Source: Camellia lanceoleosa (taxonomy: Eukaryota; Streptophyta; Magnoliopsida; Ericales; Theaceae). Taken from it: DNA of 64,000 bases. The notes under the pieces are model-generated. The model did not search any database and had not been told where the DNA came from. It was given only the letters and a program-made list of their open reading frames with translations. Within the stretch, counting starts at the first letter, position 1. Each line of letters starts with the position of its first letter. The translations under genes and the position numbers were made by a program. Below are positions 43,921 through 54,693 of the stretch, one piece after another. The stretch spans positions 8,552,580 to 8,616,579 of the forward strand of contig CM045758.1 in the NCBI GenBank assembly GCA_025200525.1, given 5' to 3'.

Positions 43921-44554
43921 TGTTGGCTTATTTTTCCTACGAAGGAAAATATTATAAATGCGAGCGTGCCAGTAAGTATTGAAAAATCCTTACAGATTAA
44001 ATTCAAGCCAATTATCAAGCGATTGTGTTGACGGTTCTTTTGCCTCAACAAAGAGGACTTCAAAATTGCCAAAGTGTAGAGAAAAGAAAAATTAAAGAAA
44101 AAAGGGAGATGGAGAAAGACGATTGAGTGAACAATCAAAGTAATAATTACTTACCTCTACTCCTATGCTTTGAAATGAAAGTGCATGAAATGCTTCGAAA
44201 TGAAAGTGCTGAAAATAAATGCTTCGAAATATAAATCTATGTTAAACTACTCCTAAGATAAGTAAAATGACAAGAAATATTGAAATCAATTGTATTTGAT
44301 TTAAGTTCTAGATATATTACAATATAGCCATTAATGGCTATTTATAAAGGAAAAAATACAGCAATAACTACTTAGTAACTATCAATTTCTTCCATCTTCA
44401 TTCTTGTCTTGCCATGTGTCCTTCCACTCATCTACTTTGTCCTTCATATTCTCCATCATCTCTATAACTTCTTTTAACTTCCAAATGAACAAGAGGATGC
44501 CACGTGTCCTGCAATTATATAAATAATAAAAATTGCAGATTTATGGTGCTAACA
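43921..44554 (-). mobile_element. 5' LTR of the composite element (outer)
   Basis: 634 bp, TGTTGGCTTATTT to GGTGCTAACA. It is the partner of 33179-33788, with the minus-strand TATA box at about 44339-44350. It has one extra copy of a 24-base unit around 44180-44205. Confidence 0.9.
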
Positions 44555-44559
44555 GATAT

Positions 44560-46736
44560 ACAAGTCTATTTTGAAAACTCACTTTTTAGACTAATGATAT
44601 ATAAATGAAATAATTGATGGATGATTACATAAAACATGAAAAAAAAAAAAAAGATTTGACTTAAATATTTTAACACACTGTCAAATCATTAAATTTAAAA
44701 AATGAGTATACTTTTCACTTCCGATTTGTAGCTTGAAAATACTGAGGCTTGAATGCCCCAAGTTCCAAAACGACATCATTTTTGGATTTTTTTTTTCCAC
44801 TTTTCTCTCTGGAGCAGAGGTAAAGATGAAGAAAAAGAAAAAGAAAGAAGAGATAGAGAGAGAGCATCAACATCAACATCAACAACAACAACAACACATT
44901 CATCAACAACAACCAACAATCACACAAAATAAATAAATAAATAAACTATAGAATCTAAATAATAATAATTTGTGAAAGATTGAAAGAATAATCTTGACCA
45001 CAAACAATATTATAATTAGGGGAATTAAAGAAAGACCATACGACAACATCAACCAGAAGCTTGAAATCTACATCAACCAAAAGCTTGAAATCTTGAAGAA
45101 TTCAACGGTGACCAAGAACTTTGGCACATTCTCTTTCATAGTAAAAGCATAACTGGCAAAGAAAGCAGCCAGGCCAAAAAGCCAACCCAACTATTTCGTA
45201 GTTTTTTTTTTTTTTTTTTTTTGTGTATAGAGTTCTAATAATTTGTGGTTTGATGTTACGTATTTTATGGTAATATTATTTATTTTTGTGGTAATATTAA
45301 GTATTTTTTTATCCAAATATCTTATAATAAAAAAATATATAACATTATTACAAAAAGGGTCTGGCTTCCCTCCAGTCGTGATCGGACTAGAGGGTGATGT
45401 TGGGCCCGTGTGGACTCACCACGGATCTTGTTTCGATAATTCGAACCGTTCAATATATAGAACTCGTCGAGTATTATATGTCTGTAAAAAATTACGTCGG
45501 TCGGATATCGATAGCTATGTGATCAAATCAATTTTGTATAAAAAATGGACGGTAAAAAAATAAACGGTTGACAGAATTTTGTTCCGATGAGATAGCTATT
45601 GATATTCAATCAACGTGATTTTTTACAGACATATAGTACTCGATGTTCTCTGCATATTCAACGGCTCAAATTATCGAAACAAGATTCGTGGTGGGCCTCT
45701 ACAAGCCTAACAACACCCTTCAATCCGATCATGGACCTAAGGAAGCTGCACTTACAAAAATACGTAATATTATCACAAAATACGTAATTTTAATTTTAAA
45801 TTATAATTTGTTGCAACTCTATTAAAAAAAATATGTAACATTTACACAAAAAAATAAAAAATAAATAAATAACACACACAACATAAAAATGTATAACATG
45901 GGTGTTTGGTTCGAGTTAGCGAATATACAGAGAGAAAGTTGAAAGTGGCAGCAACTATACCCATTTTCTGTCAATCATACCTAATAAAATTAGATAAATA
46001 ATTTAAATTGATAATAAATTAAAAATTTATGATTTAAATTGATAAAATTAAAAAATTTAGAGTTTAATTTATTATATGGATCAAATTCTGATTTATTTAT
46101 TTTTTATGTGTGTGTAATTTCTCCTAATTTTAATTACACCATTAAGCTACACATTCACTCCCGAAATTAAAAAAATATTTAACACAAAAAATGAAAATTT
46201 ATTTTTATTATTATTTTTTTTTATCAATTGACACATATTTAACAAATAAATTTAATTTTTTAAATATTTATATAATTTACAAATTATTAATAAAAAAAAA
46301 GTTAAATATTATATAAATTAAAAATATATTGACGCGGTGGCCCAAATTGACATTTTGACGCGGTGGCCCAAAAATATACTTTCACTAGAAAAATTAGTGT
46401 GATTTCAAAAAAAAAATAAAAAAGACAACGGTGGCCCAATAATTGACGCGGTGTTTTCTCACAAAGCAAAGAAATGTCGTGGCAGCAACGGCGCAATCTG
46501 TACCAAACAGACTAGGCCCATCCCTTCAGTGTATTTTTTCATGAAAAATACTGACAATTAGCGTTAATATATGTATTAAAAAAAATAATATTATGGATCA
46601 TGAAAAAAATATCATGAAATATATTATGAAGATTTTTCATCGTTTGATTAGTGTGTGGTGTTTTATTAGTATGTATAACCCAAATGTGAAAAATCTTTCA
46701 TAGTTATCTTTATAACATTTTTTTCATGATTCTTAA
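44560..46736. other. AT-rich intergenic DNA
   Basis: No gene is seen. It contains a (CAT/CAA)n microsatellite (about 44866-44900), a poly-T run (45197-45221), a foldback element (45255-45790), two copies of GACGCGGTGGCCCAAA (46331-46373) and a hairpin of GTATTTTTTCATG with its complement (46531-46551). The small His/Gln-rich frame over the microsatellite is not a gene. Confidence 0.6.
45255..45790. mobile_element. Foldback element with long inverted arms
   Basis: Left arm 45255-45515 and right arm 45595-45790 are inverted copies over much of their length. Matching parts include ATCTTGTTTCGATAATTCGA with its inverted partner near 45665-45685, TATATGTCTGTAAAAAATTACG with its partner near 45613-45634, and the ends TTACGTATTTTATGGTAATA with the inverse near 45770-45788. 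The loop is about 80 bases. There is no coding capacity; it may be a Mutator-type or other MITE. Confidence 0.65.
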
Positions 46737-47340
46737 TGTGGGGTTATATTTCTGAGCATCAACACGTGGCAAGATGACGTCGGCGTGTCATCAGGGGAGC
46801 CACGTGTCACAGTAAAGTCTTGCCAAGGAATCCTAGTATTGCTGAGTTATTCCAAGTACTTGCCGAGGTAATTTAAGAAGACATCTTAATCCGGGATAAA
46901 GGCCTAGTGAACCTCGGATTAACACACAGAAGCCGAGCAACCTGCAGAAGTGTAAGCCGAGGTTGATATTATAAAAATATTATCTTGGTTAGGTGAATAT
47001 ACAGCCACGAGGCCATTATCTCATCAACCAACTGGCTTTGAAGCCATGTGCAGCATTCACGAGTCCACTAACAGTAGTGGGGAGGAATAAAACAAACTTT
47101 ACCTAAAAAGTCAGCTGAAAGTACACTAGTGGCAAGCCACTCAAAAGTAACCACTCCATCTCTATCTTTGGTGTATATATAGAGATGGAGGACAACAAAC
47201 AGGGGATCCGGACGGAGAGACATTCGACTAGATTGGGACTCGACGGATACATCAATTGTAACTCTTACAATTATATACTAAGAGAGTGAGAAAGTTGCCA
47301 AAAGTGAATTGTAATTCTTGTTATTACTCATAGTGAAACA
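46737..47340 (+). mobile_element. 5' LTR of Tat/Retand-type copy 1 (end approximate)
   Basis: It starts TGTGGGGTTATATTTC, identical to the LTR at 57827. A TATA box TATATATAG is at 47174-47182. The 3' end is set provisionally at ...GTGAAACA because both LTRs in the window are followed by internal sequence and no clear TGG-type primer site can be seen; it could lie up to 150 bases further on. Compared with the second LTR it has many small indels at AGCT/GCTGG-like sites. Confidence 0.7.
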
Positions 47341-47519
47341 CCTCGGCACCACCGTGGGCGTAGGCAATTATTGTTAGAACCACGTAAATCCTTCTTGTCA
47401 TTCGGCTATTACAAGGAGGATAACCTCGAATATGGAAGGATCGATGCATACGAAGGGATGAAGAAGTCAAAGACGGCAAACAAGGTGGCGGACTGCGATG
47501 GTCGTTAACTTCATGATGC

Positions 47520-48640
47520 AAAACAGGTTATGCACCACCATACCCATCGCCAGATACACCAATCCCAGTTCAAGCTCGGAATGAAGAAAGGCAACGACTC
47601 GACGCATCACAACGCTCCAGAGCAAGAGCACCCTCACCCGCCCTCCAGGGGCGTCGGCAAGTCCCAGAGGACGTATAATGCCAAAGATGAGGAACCAAAA
47701 GAACATCGGTACAGCAAAAGCGGGCTCTGCTTTGACACAACCCGTGGAGAAAGATCAAAACGAAGCGCACCAAGACGCCGAGAGCAAGGTGTCAAGGGGC
47801 TCAAATCAAAAGATAGCCGAGCTCGAGGAGAAGCAAAGAAGACTTGAGAAACTATCTCAAGAGGAGGGAAGCGAGCGCAAGCGAGGCAACCTCATTCGTC
47901 AAGCCGAGGACACCATTCTCGGTGGAACTGGACAAGTTTGTAGCACCAAAAAGATTCAGCATGCCGAGGTTCCAGATCTATGACGGTAAGTCAGATCCTA
48001 ACTTCCATGTTGGGTTGTTTTTAAATTCAATGGCATTATACAGTGGAAATGAGCCTTTGCTCTGCAAAGTATTCCCTTCGTCCTTTGGGGAAATTGCATC
48101 GGATTGGTTCCACAAGTTACCAAAGGGATGTGTGAAGACTTGGGAAGGACTGGCCGAGATGTTTGTGGCCAGGTTCGTGACAAACAAGCTACAGCCATTA
48201 TGGGTGGATGCATTAATGGCTTTAAAGATCAGCAAGGATGAAGGGTTGAGGGCCTATGCAAAGAGATACTACGAGGTGTTCAACCGAATACCCGAATGCA
48301 ACCAGGAGGTAGCAGTCGTATCTTTCAAAAACGGCCTGAAGGAAGACTGTTCACTACGGAAATCTTTGGCAAAGACATTGCCAAAGAACATGGAGGAACT
48401 CATGGCGAGGATTGAAAAATATGCCAGAGCCGAGGAGGATACATCCGCATCACAGCGCGCCAAAGCAGAACAGCGGAATGATTCGCCGAAGCCGAGGTAA
48501 CAACACCTTCAAGAAGACGGAGATAGGCGAGGGCTAAACAAGCGGTGATAAGCGTGTTCAATTCCAATTCACAAGGTCCTAGAGAAGATTCGGAGCCAGC
48601 CCTATTTCCGAACCCCGGCAAGGCAACCCGGGGAGTTTAT
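47520..48640 (+). pseudogene. Gag of Tat/Retand-type copy 1
   Basis: Pieces in different frames cover the same protein as copy 2 at 58621. The gag core (47844-48500) is open and contains FQIYDGKSDPNFHVGLF, DWFHKLPKG, AEMFVARFVTNK and FKNGLKEDCSLRKSLAKTLP. N-terminal and C-terminal parts are scrambled by small indels relative to copy 2, while 47965-48450 is identical to copy 2. Gag would assemble the RNA-containing particle. Confidence 0.8.
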
Positions 48641-49358
48641 GGGACGAAACGCGGACAGACATTGCTCATATCACAATGAAAACGGCCATACAACACAAGG
48701 TTGCAGAGCCCTCAAAGCACACTTGGAAGATCTGGTAAGGCAGGGTCACCTGAGAGACCTTATCGATGAAACGAGCGAGGAAGAACAGGCAGGACTGCCA
48801 CAGGCCGAAGCAGCCCCGCCACCACCGCAACCCCGAGCAGACAGGCCTCGGGTCGTTAATGTGATTCACTCCAAGGTGAATGAAAATGACATCCGAGGAG
48901 AAACCCAAAGAGTGAAGCACTTGCAGTACGTGAACCAGGTCGGACTGAAAAGACCTCGGCCAGAAGACTACCAAGGTCAGATGGTAACCTTCACTGAGGC
49001 CGACCTAGAGATGGTCCAGCACCCACATAATGATGCTTTGGTAGTATCCCTCCAGGTTGGGGAGTGCCAAGTAAAGCGCATCCTGATTGATCCAGGAAGC
49101 TCTTGTGACATCATGTACGTTAGATGTTACAAGGAGCTCGGCCTTCACGCCGACGACCTGGAGCAGTCGGCTGGCCCGATGGTCGGCTTCAATGGAACGC
49201 CGACATGGCCACTGGGCGCAACAAGCTTGGAAGTGCAGGCGGGAACCAAGAAGATCATGACCGAATTCATCGTGATTGATACACCCTCACCGTACAACAT
49301 CATCATGGGCAGACCGTGGTTGCATGCAATGGGGGCAGTACCTTCAACATTGCACTAA
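48639..49358 (+). CDS. Zinc knuckle and aspartic protease of copy 1
   Basis: The open frame begins near the knuckle CSYHNENGHTTQGC (C-x2-H-x4-H-x4-C), followed by a Pro-rich linker and the retroviral-type aspartic protease with active-site region LIDPGSSCDIMY and the downstream YNIIMGRPWLHAMG. It stops at TAA 49356-49358, in the same place as copy 2. This copy retains the knuckle that copy 2 loses by a one-base deletion in an A run. Protease would cleave the gag-pol polyprotein. Confidence 0.8.
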   Translation: MGRNADRHCSYHNENGHTTQGCRALKAHLEDLVRQGHLRDLIDETSEEEQAGLPQAEAAPPPPQPRADRPRVVNVIHSKVNENDIRGETQRVKHLQYVNQVGLKRPRPEDYQGQMVTFTEADLEMVQHPHNDALVVSLQVGECQVKRILIDPGSSCDIMYVRCYKELGLHADDLEQSAGPMVGFNGTPTWPLGATSLEVQAGTKKIMTEFIVIDTPSPYNIIMGRPWLHAMGAVPSTLH

Positions 49359-49430
49359 TTACTACGATTCCCAACAGAGCACGGGATTGAAGAAATCAGA
49401 GGAGATCAACTGCAGACAAAGAATTGCTCC

Positions 49431-51483
49431 ATGGCAGCAATGAAGGCTACGTGCAATGTTCGAGAACCGGCTGAGGCCGAGATTGAAGATGAGGACATGG
49501 AAGTCCTGGATGATGTCGGCAAAGAGCCGGCCGAGAAGAGTGAGGAATCACTAAAGAAAATTTTAAATCGGGGAGGCGATGAGGAAGATTTTTCTTCTCG
49601 GCTCAAGCAAAGCCAAGCACGAGGAAAGAGAACTGGAAGCCTTTCGAGAGCAAACATAGAAGTGTTCGCTGGACACCTTATGAAATGCCGGCATTGACCG
49701 AGGTCACATGCCACAGTGAAACGTCGACAATCGGCTAAACACGTAATTCAATGAGCTAGAAGACCGACATTGGTACATGTCGGTGGAAGAAGAAGAAGTT
49801 GACAAACTTCTAGAAGCTAGGGCCATCGAGAGGACAATTACCCAACATGGTTATCAAAGACCGTGGTGGTAAAGAAGAAGGACGGTAAATGGAGGGTTTG
49901 TGTCGATGTTACAAGCCTAACTAAAGCCTGTCCCAAAGACAGCTTCCCTCTGCCAAAGATTGACCAACTGGTGGATGCCACATCGGGCATGGAAGGATGA
50001 GCTTCGGACGCTTCGAGGTTATCACCAGATAGCCATGTACCCTCAGATGAGGAAAAGACTTTCATCACTCCGAAGAACTGTCTATTCTGGTGATGCCTTT
50101 TGGACTAAAGAATCAGAGCAACTTACCAAGGTTGGTGACCAAAATGTTCAAACAACAGTTGGCGAAAGGTGGAGGTCTACATCGACGACATGGTCGTGAA
50201 GACCAAGGAGCCGAAAATCATCTCGCCGACCTGGCCGAGGTATTCAATATCTTGAAAAGCATATAAACCGACTCAACGCATCAAAGTCTTGGCGTTTGGG
50301 GTTGGATCTGGTAAGTTTCTGGGGTACTTGGTAACCAGGAGGGGAATAGAGGCCAGCCCAGATCAGATCAGGGCCATTCTGGATCTACAAAGCCCAACCT
50401 CGGCAAAAGCAGTTCGGATGCTCCTTTGGAAGGGTCATGACCCTAAACAGGTTCATCAGCCGAAGTTCGGACAAGTGTAAACCCTTCTTCAACCTGGTAA
50501 AGAAGACTGCAGATTTCCTATGGACCGAAGAATGTGAGGCAGCTTTGGCCGATCTAAAAAAGTACATGATCACGGCTCCAGTCCTCTCCACACCTCAGCC
50601 GGGGGAAGAATTGTTTTTGTTCTTGGCTGTCGAGAACATGCGGTGAGTCGATTTATCCGAGAAGAGCAGGGAGAACAAAAAGCTGTCTACTATGTAAGTA
50701 AGACCTTAGCCAGCGCTGAAACAAGGTACTTGCCACTGGAGAAGTTAATGTTGGCCTTAGTCATGGCCTCAAAGAAGTTGAACCATTACTTCCAAGCACA
50801 CAAGATCGTGATACTAACAGAGCATCCATTGAAGTCCCTGTTACAACAAGGAGATTTAACAAGTAGAATTGCAAGATGGGCAGTGGCTTTGGGCCAATAT
50901 GACCTGGAATTCAGACCTAGAACAGCAATCAAGGGCCAAGTTTTAGCTGACTTTGTGGCAGAATTCACGCCGGAATCCATTGAACGTCGGCCTCTCTTGA
51001 GCCGAGGTGAGCCAGGCCCCAGCGTGCAAGGAGAATCACAGCCAACAGCAAAAGAACAAAGAACGGAAAAGTTTAGACCATGCAGCATTTACATCGGCGA
51101 CTCATTTAGACTCTTTGTCGACGGAAGTTCAAACCGCCGAGGAGCGGGGGCAGGAGTACTGTTGATATCCCCAGATGGAGAGATAATAAGCGATCCATCC
51201 GTTTGGGGTTCAAGGCCTCAAACAATGAAGTGAATCTGAAGCATTGATTGCGGGACTAAAAGCGGCAAGCAGCAATAAAGCCGACGAGGTAATTGTTTTT
51301 TGTGATTCACAGTTAATTGTTAACCGATCTACGGAGAATTTGCGGCCGAGGGCGAGAGGATGTCGGCTTATGCAAAGAGGTTATCAGACTAGCCGAGCTA
51401 TTTCAGAACTGCCGACTTCTTCAAGTTAGGCGAGATGATAATAGCCACGCCGACGCGTTGGCCAACCTGGCAAGTTCAATGTA
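49431..51483 (+). pseudogene. RT and RNase H region of copy 1, many frameshifts
   Basis: The region aligns along its whole length with 60541-62631 but is broken by at least ten indels between 49560 and 50660 and again at 51185-51400. Recognisable pieces include the RT (CVDVTSL, RGYHQIAMYP), the first RNase H (50643-51233) and the archaeal-type RNase H start LFVDGSSNRRGAGAGV. Between 50650 and 51180 it is almost identical to copy 2. The differences are concentrated at CAG/CTG/CCG sites, so part of the damage may be sequence error. Confidence 0.8.
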
Positions 51484-51505
51484 GACTGGGAAGGCAAGAA
51501 CAATC

Positions 51506-52820
51506 ATGATCGACTACATGTCGGGCCCGAGCATAGAACCACGGAGCACAAAGCAGGAAGCAATGTGCGTGGACATGGGGCCGAGCTGGATGGATGCAAT
51601 TGTTGCATACCTTAAAGAAGGAAAACTGCCAGAAGATCGCAAGGAAGCACATAAAGTCAGACTGAAGTCGGCAAGATTCAGCTTGACCTCGGACGGACAT
51701 CTCTACAGAAGGTCCTTCACTGGACCCCTTTTAAGGTGCGTACACCCTCTTCAAGTTGAAGATTTTTTATATGAAATTCACGAAGGGATTTGTGGAAGCC
51801 ACACTGGGGGCAGATCATTAGCTCATAGGGCCATTACCCAAGGGTATTGGTGGCCATATATGCAAAAAGATGCCGAAGCATATGTAAAGAAATGTGAACA
51901 ATGCCAAAGGTTTGCACCTTTGATTCATCGACTATGATGACCTAAATCCGATTATCCGATTTTGGCCGTTTGCCCAATGGGGCATGGATTTGGTCGGCCA
52001 ACTTCCCCAAGCAACTGGGCAGAGGAAATACTTGCTGGTGGCAACGGATTACTTCACCAAGTGGATAGAGGCAGAGCCTCTTGCTAAAATCCGAGACGTG
52101 GACGTCAAGAATTTCATATGGAAAAACATCATCACCAGATTCGGCATTCCCAGAGCCATTGTTGCCGACAACGGAACGCAGTTCGACAGCAAACTTATTA
52201 AGAACTTCTGTGCCAAATTCAAGATCAAGAACTATTTCTCAACACCGAGTTTCCCTCAAAGTAATGGACAGGCAGAAGCTTCCAACAAAGTCATTCTGGA
52301 TGGCATCAAGAAGAGGTTGCAAGCAGCAAAAGGGAAGTGGGTGGATGAGTTACCCAATGTGCTTTGGGCATATCGGACTACGCCGAGAAGATCAACTGGG
52401 GAATCTCCCTTTGCCATGGCCTATGGCACAGAAGCAGTTATTCCACTGGAGGTCGGCATCCCAGGGATCCGTACCCAAGGAGTTGAAAATGGGACTAATG
52501 ATGTACTCTTAGCCCGAGATCTGGATCTTTTGGAAGAACGAAGAGAGAAGGCTGCAATTCAGCTTGCAGTGTACCAACAACAACTTGCCAGAGCATACAA
52601 CAAGAAGGTCAACCCCAGAGATTTTCAAGTCGGCGACCTTGTCCTGAGAAAAGTGGTCGGCAACAAGAAAGATCCCAGGGAGGGCAAGCTTGGCGAATCG
52701 GGAAGCCTTCTGAATTACCTCGGTGCTAGGTAATGGAGCATATCGGCTTGAAGACAATGATGGCAAAGCATTGCCACGACCCTGGAACACCAGCAATTTG
52801 AAGTTTTTCTACCATTGAGA
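51506..52820 (+). pseudogene. Integrase of copy 1
   Basis: The first frame (51506-51937) carries the zinc-binding HHCC domain: H in EIHEGICGSH, and KKCEQCQRFAP. The second (51984-52733) carries the catalytic DDE core: D in LLVATDYFTKW, D in AIVADNGTQF and E in QSNGQAEASNK. The linker has two adjacent stops near 51936. A further shift near 52690 separates the C-terminal GNGAYRLEDNDG segment, which ends at TGA 52816-52818. The enzyme would insert element DNA into the chromosome. Confidence 0.85.
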
Positions 52821-54320
52821 TGATTATTACTCCTGGCCGATATCATATGATTGATGCTTAAAGACTTGAAAAATGAGAACCCAAGTGGAACTCAGGTTCA
52901 CATTGGGGGCAGAGAAGATGCAAAGGAGCAGAGAAGAAACAAAGCCTACCACTTGTTGAAATTTGTAGCAATTTACAAGTCGATTTGGCCGAATAGCAAA
53001 GCTTGCCAAATGTTAGTAGGTATGGCCGAATAACAAAGCCTACCACTTGTTGAAATTTGTAGCAATTTACAAGTTGGTTTGGCCGAATAGCAAAGCCTAC
53101 CACTTGTTGAAATTTGTAGCAATTTACAAGTTGGTTTGGCCGAATAACAAAGTCTACCACTTGTTGAAATTTGTAGCAATTTACAAGTTGGTTTGACCGA
53201 ATACAAAGCTTAGCTTCGCTTGTTGAAATTTGTAGCAATTTACAAGTTGAGGTTAAGCCGAGAAGATTCCTTGACCTCGCTTGTTGAAATTTGTAGCAAT
53301 TTACAAGTTGAGGTTAAGCCGAGAAGATTCCTTGACCTCACTTGTTGAAATTTGTAGCAATTTACAAGTTGAGGTTAAGCCAGAAGATTCCTTGACCTCG
53401 CTTGTTGAAATTTGTAGCAATTTACAAGTTGAGGTTAAGCCGAGAAGATTCCTTGACTTCACTTGTTGAAATTTGTAGCAATTTACAAGTTGAGGTTAAG
53501 CCGAGGAGATTCCTTGGCTTCACTTGTTGAAATTTGTTGCAATTTACAAGTTGAAGTCAAGTCGACATGTTGTCATCTTGTCATTCGCGCCAAGTCCAGC
53601 CGACATCAATTGATAGGTTCCTGTATATTGTTTAAATTCTTGTTGAGATTTATGGTAATTTACAAGTATATTATTGTTCATAACTTGAGTAAAGTTAAAT
53701 GGTTGTGTAAATTCTTGTTGAAATTCGACATGAGATCATGTGTTTACAAGTTGGTCAGGCGGATTACAAAGTTTAGCTTCGCTTGTTGAAATTTGTCGCA
53801 ATTTACAAGTTGAAGTTAAGCCGAGATGGTTTCTTGGCTTCGCTTGTTGAAATTTGTAGCAATTTACAAGTTGGAGTCAAGCCGAGATATTTGTTTTTCT
53901 TCGCTTGTTGAAATTTGTAGCAATTTACAAGTTGAGGGGAAGCCGATGTTATCGCCTACAATTTGAAGCTACATGTGGTCATCTGTTGAAATTAGCAACA
54001 ATTTACAGGTTCAAGTGAAAGCTAAGTTTATTGTTTAATACTTGTTGAAATTTGTAGCAATTTACAAGCAGATTACTGTTTAACATTTGAGAAAAGTTTG
54101 CTGTATATGATAATCCTTGTTGAAATTTGCAGCAATTTACAAGTAGGTTGGACTAATATTACAGTTTAAAGTTAAGCCGAGGTATTACCATCTGTTGAAA
54201 TTTGAAGCAATTTACAGGTCGAGGTAAAGGTTAAGATTATTGTTTAACACTTGTTAAGACTTGAGTAAAGTTTACTGATTATTTTAAATTCTTGTTGAAA
54301 TTTGTATCAATTTACAAGAA
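52819..54320 (+). repeat. Imperfect tandem repeats built on a CTTGTTGAAATTTGTAGCAA hairpin
   Basis: About 19 units of 54-75 bp lie between integrase and the antisense gene, from about 52962. Each contains CTTGTTGAAATT, a short loop TGTAGC, and AATTTACAAG, which can pair into a stem. Two units (53983-54008 and 54192-54217) have CTGT and ACAG in place of CTTGT and ACAAG, so a deletion on one arm is matched on the other. Linkers vary more than the hairpin. ORFs across it are by-products of the repeat. Confidence 0.8.
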
Positions 54321-54693
54321 AGGCAAACTGAAATTGCTATTTGAATGGTCATTGGAACTTGAGAAAAGTTAACATTGAATAGTATATGTTTATACTTGTT
54401 GAAATTTATGAAAGAATGCAGGACAGTCTCTTGCCGAAGTGAAATTTGCAGGTGTAATGCCCGAGGTATGTTACCCGAGGAGATTGTGCAAAGAAGGAAG
54501 AATCTGGAAATCATGCAAAATATTCTAAGTATAGAATCATTCAGAAGCAGTAAGAAGAATTAAAAATCTGAAACATTCAAGAACAAACAGTTGCATAAAT
54601 AAGTTGTTTACAAGCAGCAGAGAGGCACATCGGCCACAAAAAGAACAGCTTACAAAGAAAAGAAACAAAGTACAAAAGAAAAACAAAAGACAT

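Larger units (their letters stand above)
33179..44554 (-). mobile_element. Non-autonomous composite LTR retrotransposon, target duplication GATAT
   Basis: Outer LTRs at 33179-33788 and 43921-44554 are near-identical and flanked by GATAT (33174-33178, 44555-44559), so the block inserted as a unit, rather recently. On the minus strand the order is LTR, primer site, gag, an opposite-strand ORF, PPT, a third diverged LTR (36196-35435), a second primer site, an unknown ORF, tandem repeats, PPT, LTR. There is no protease active site, RT or integrase. A solo LTR (36953-38782) inserted later. The hexamer TTCGAA is unusually common throughout. Confidence 0.85.

Noticed and set aside
47974..48235. Minus-strand ORFs of 71-102 codons within gag and RT, repeated in both copies
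   Set aside because: They are mirror readings of conserved coding sequence and recur only because the two copies are alike.
52850..53240. Repeated Cys/Tyr/Lys-rich ORFs (CKLLQIST repeats)
   Set aside because: They arise from the hairpin tandem array read on the minus strand; all frames give repeats.
52962..54320. Regular repeats with spacers resembling a CRISPR array
   Set aside because: Repeat units vary in length and sequence, the spacers are related to each other, and the context is a plant retrotransposon.
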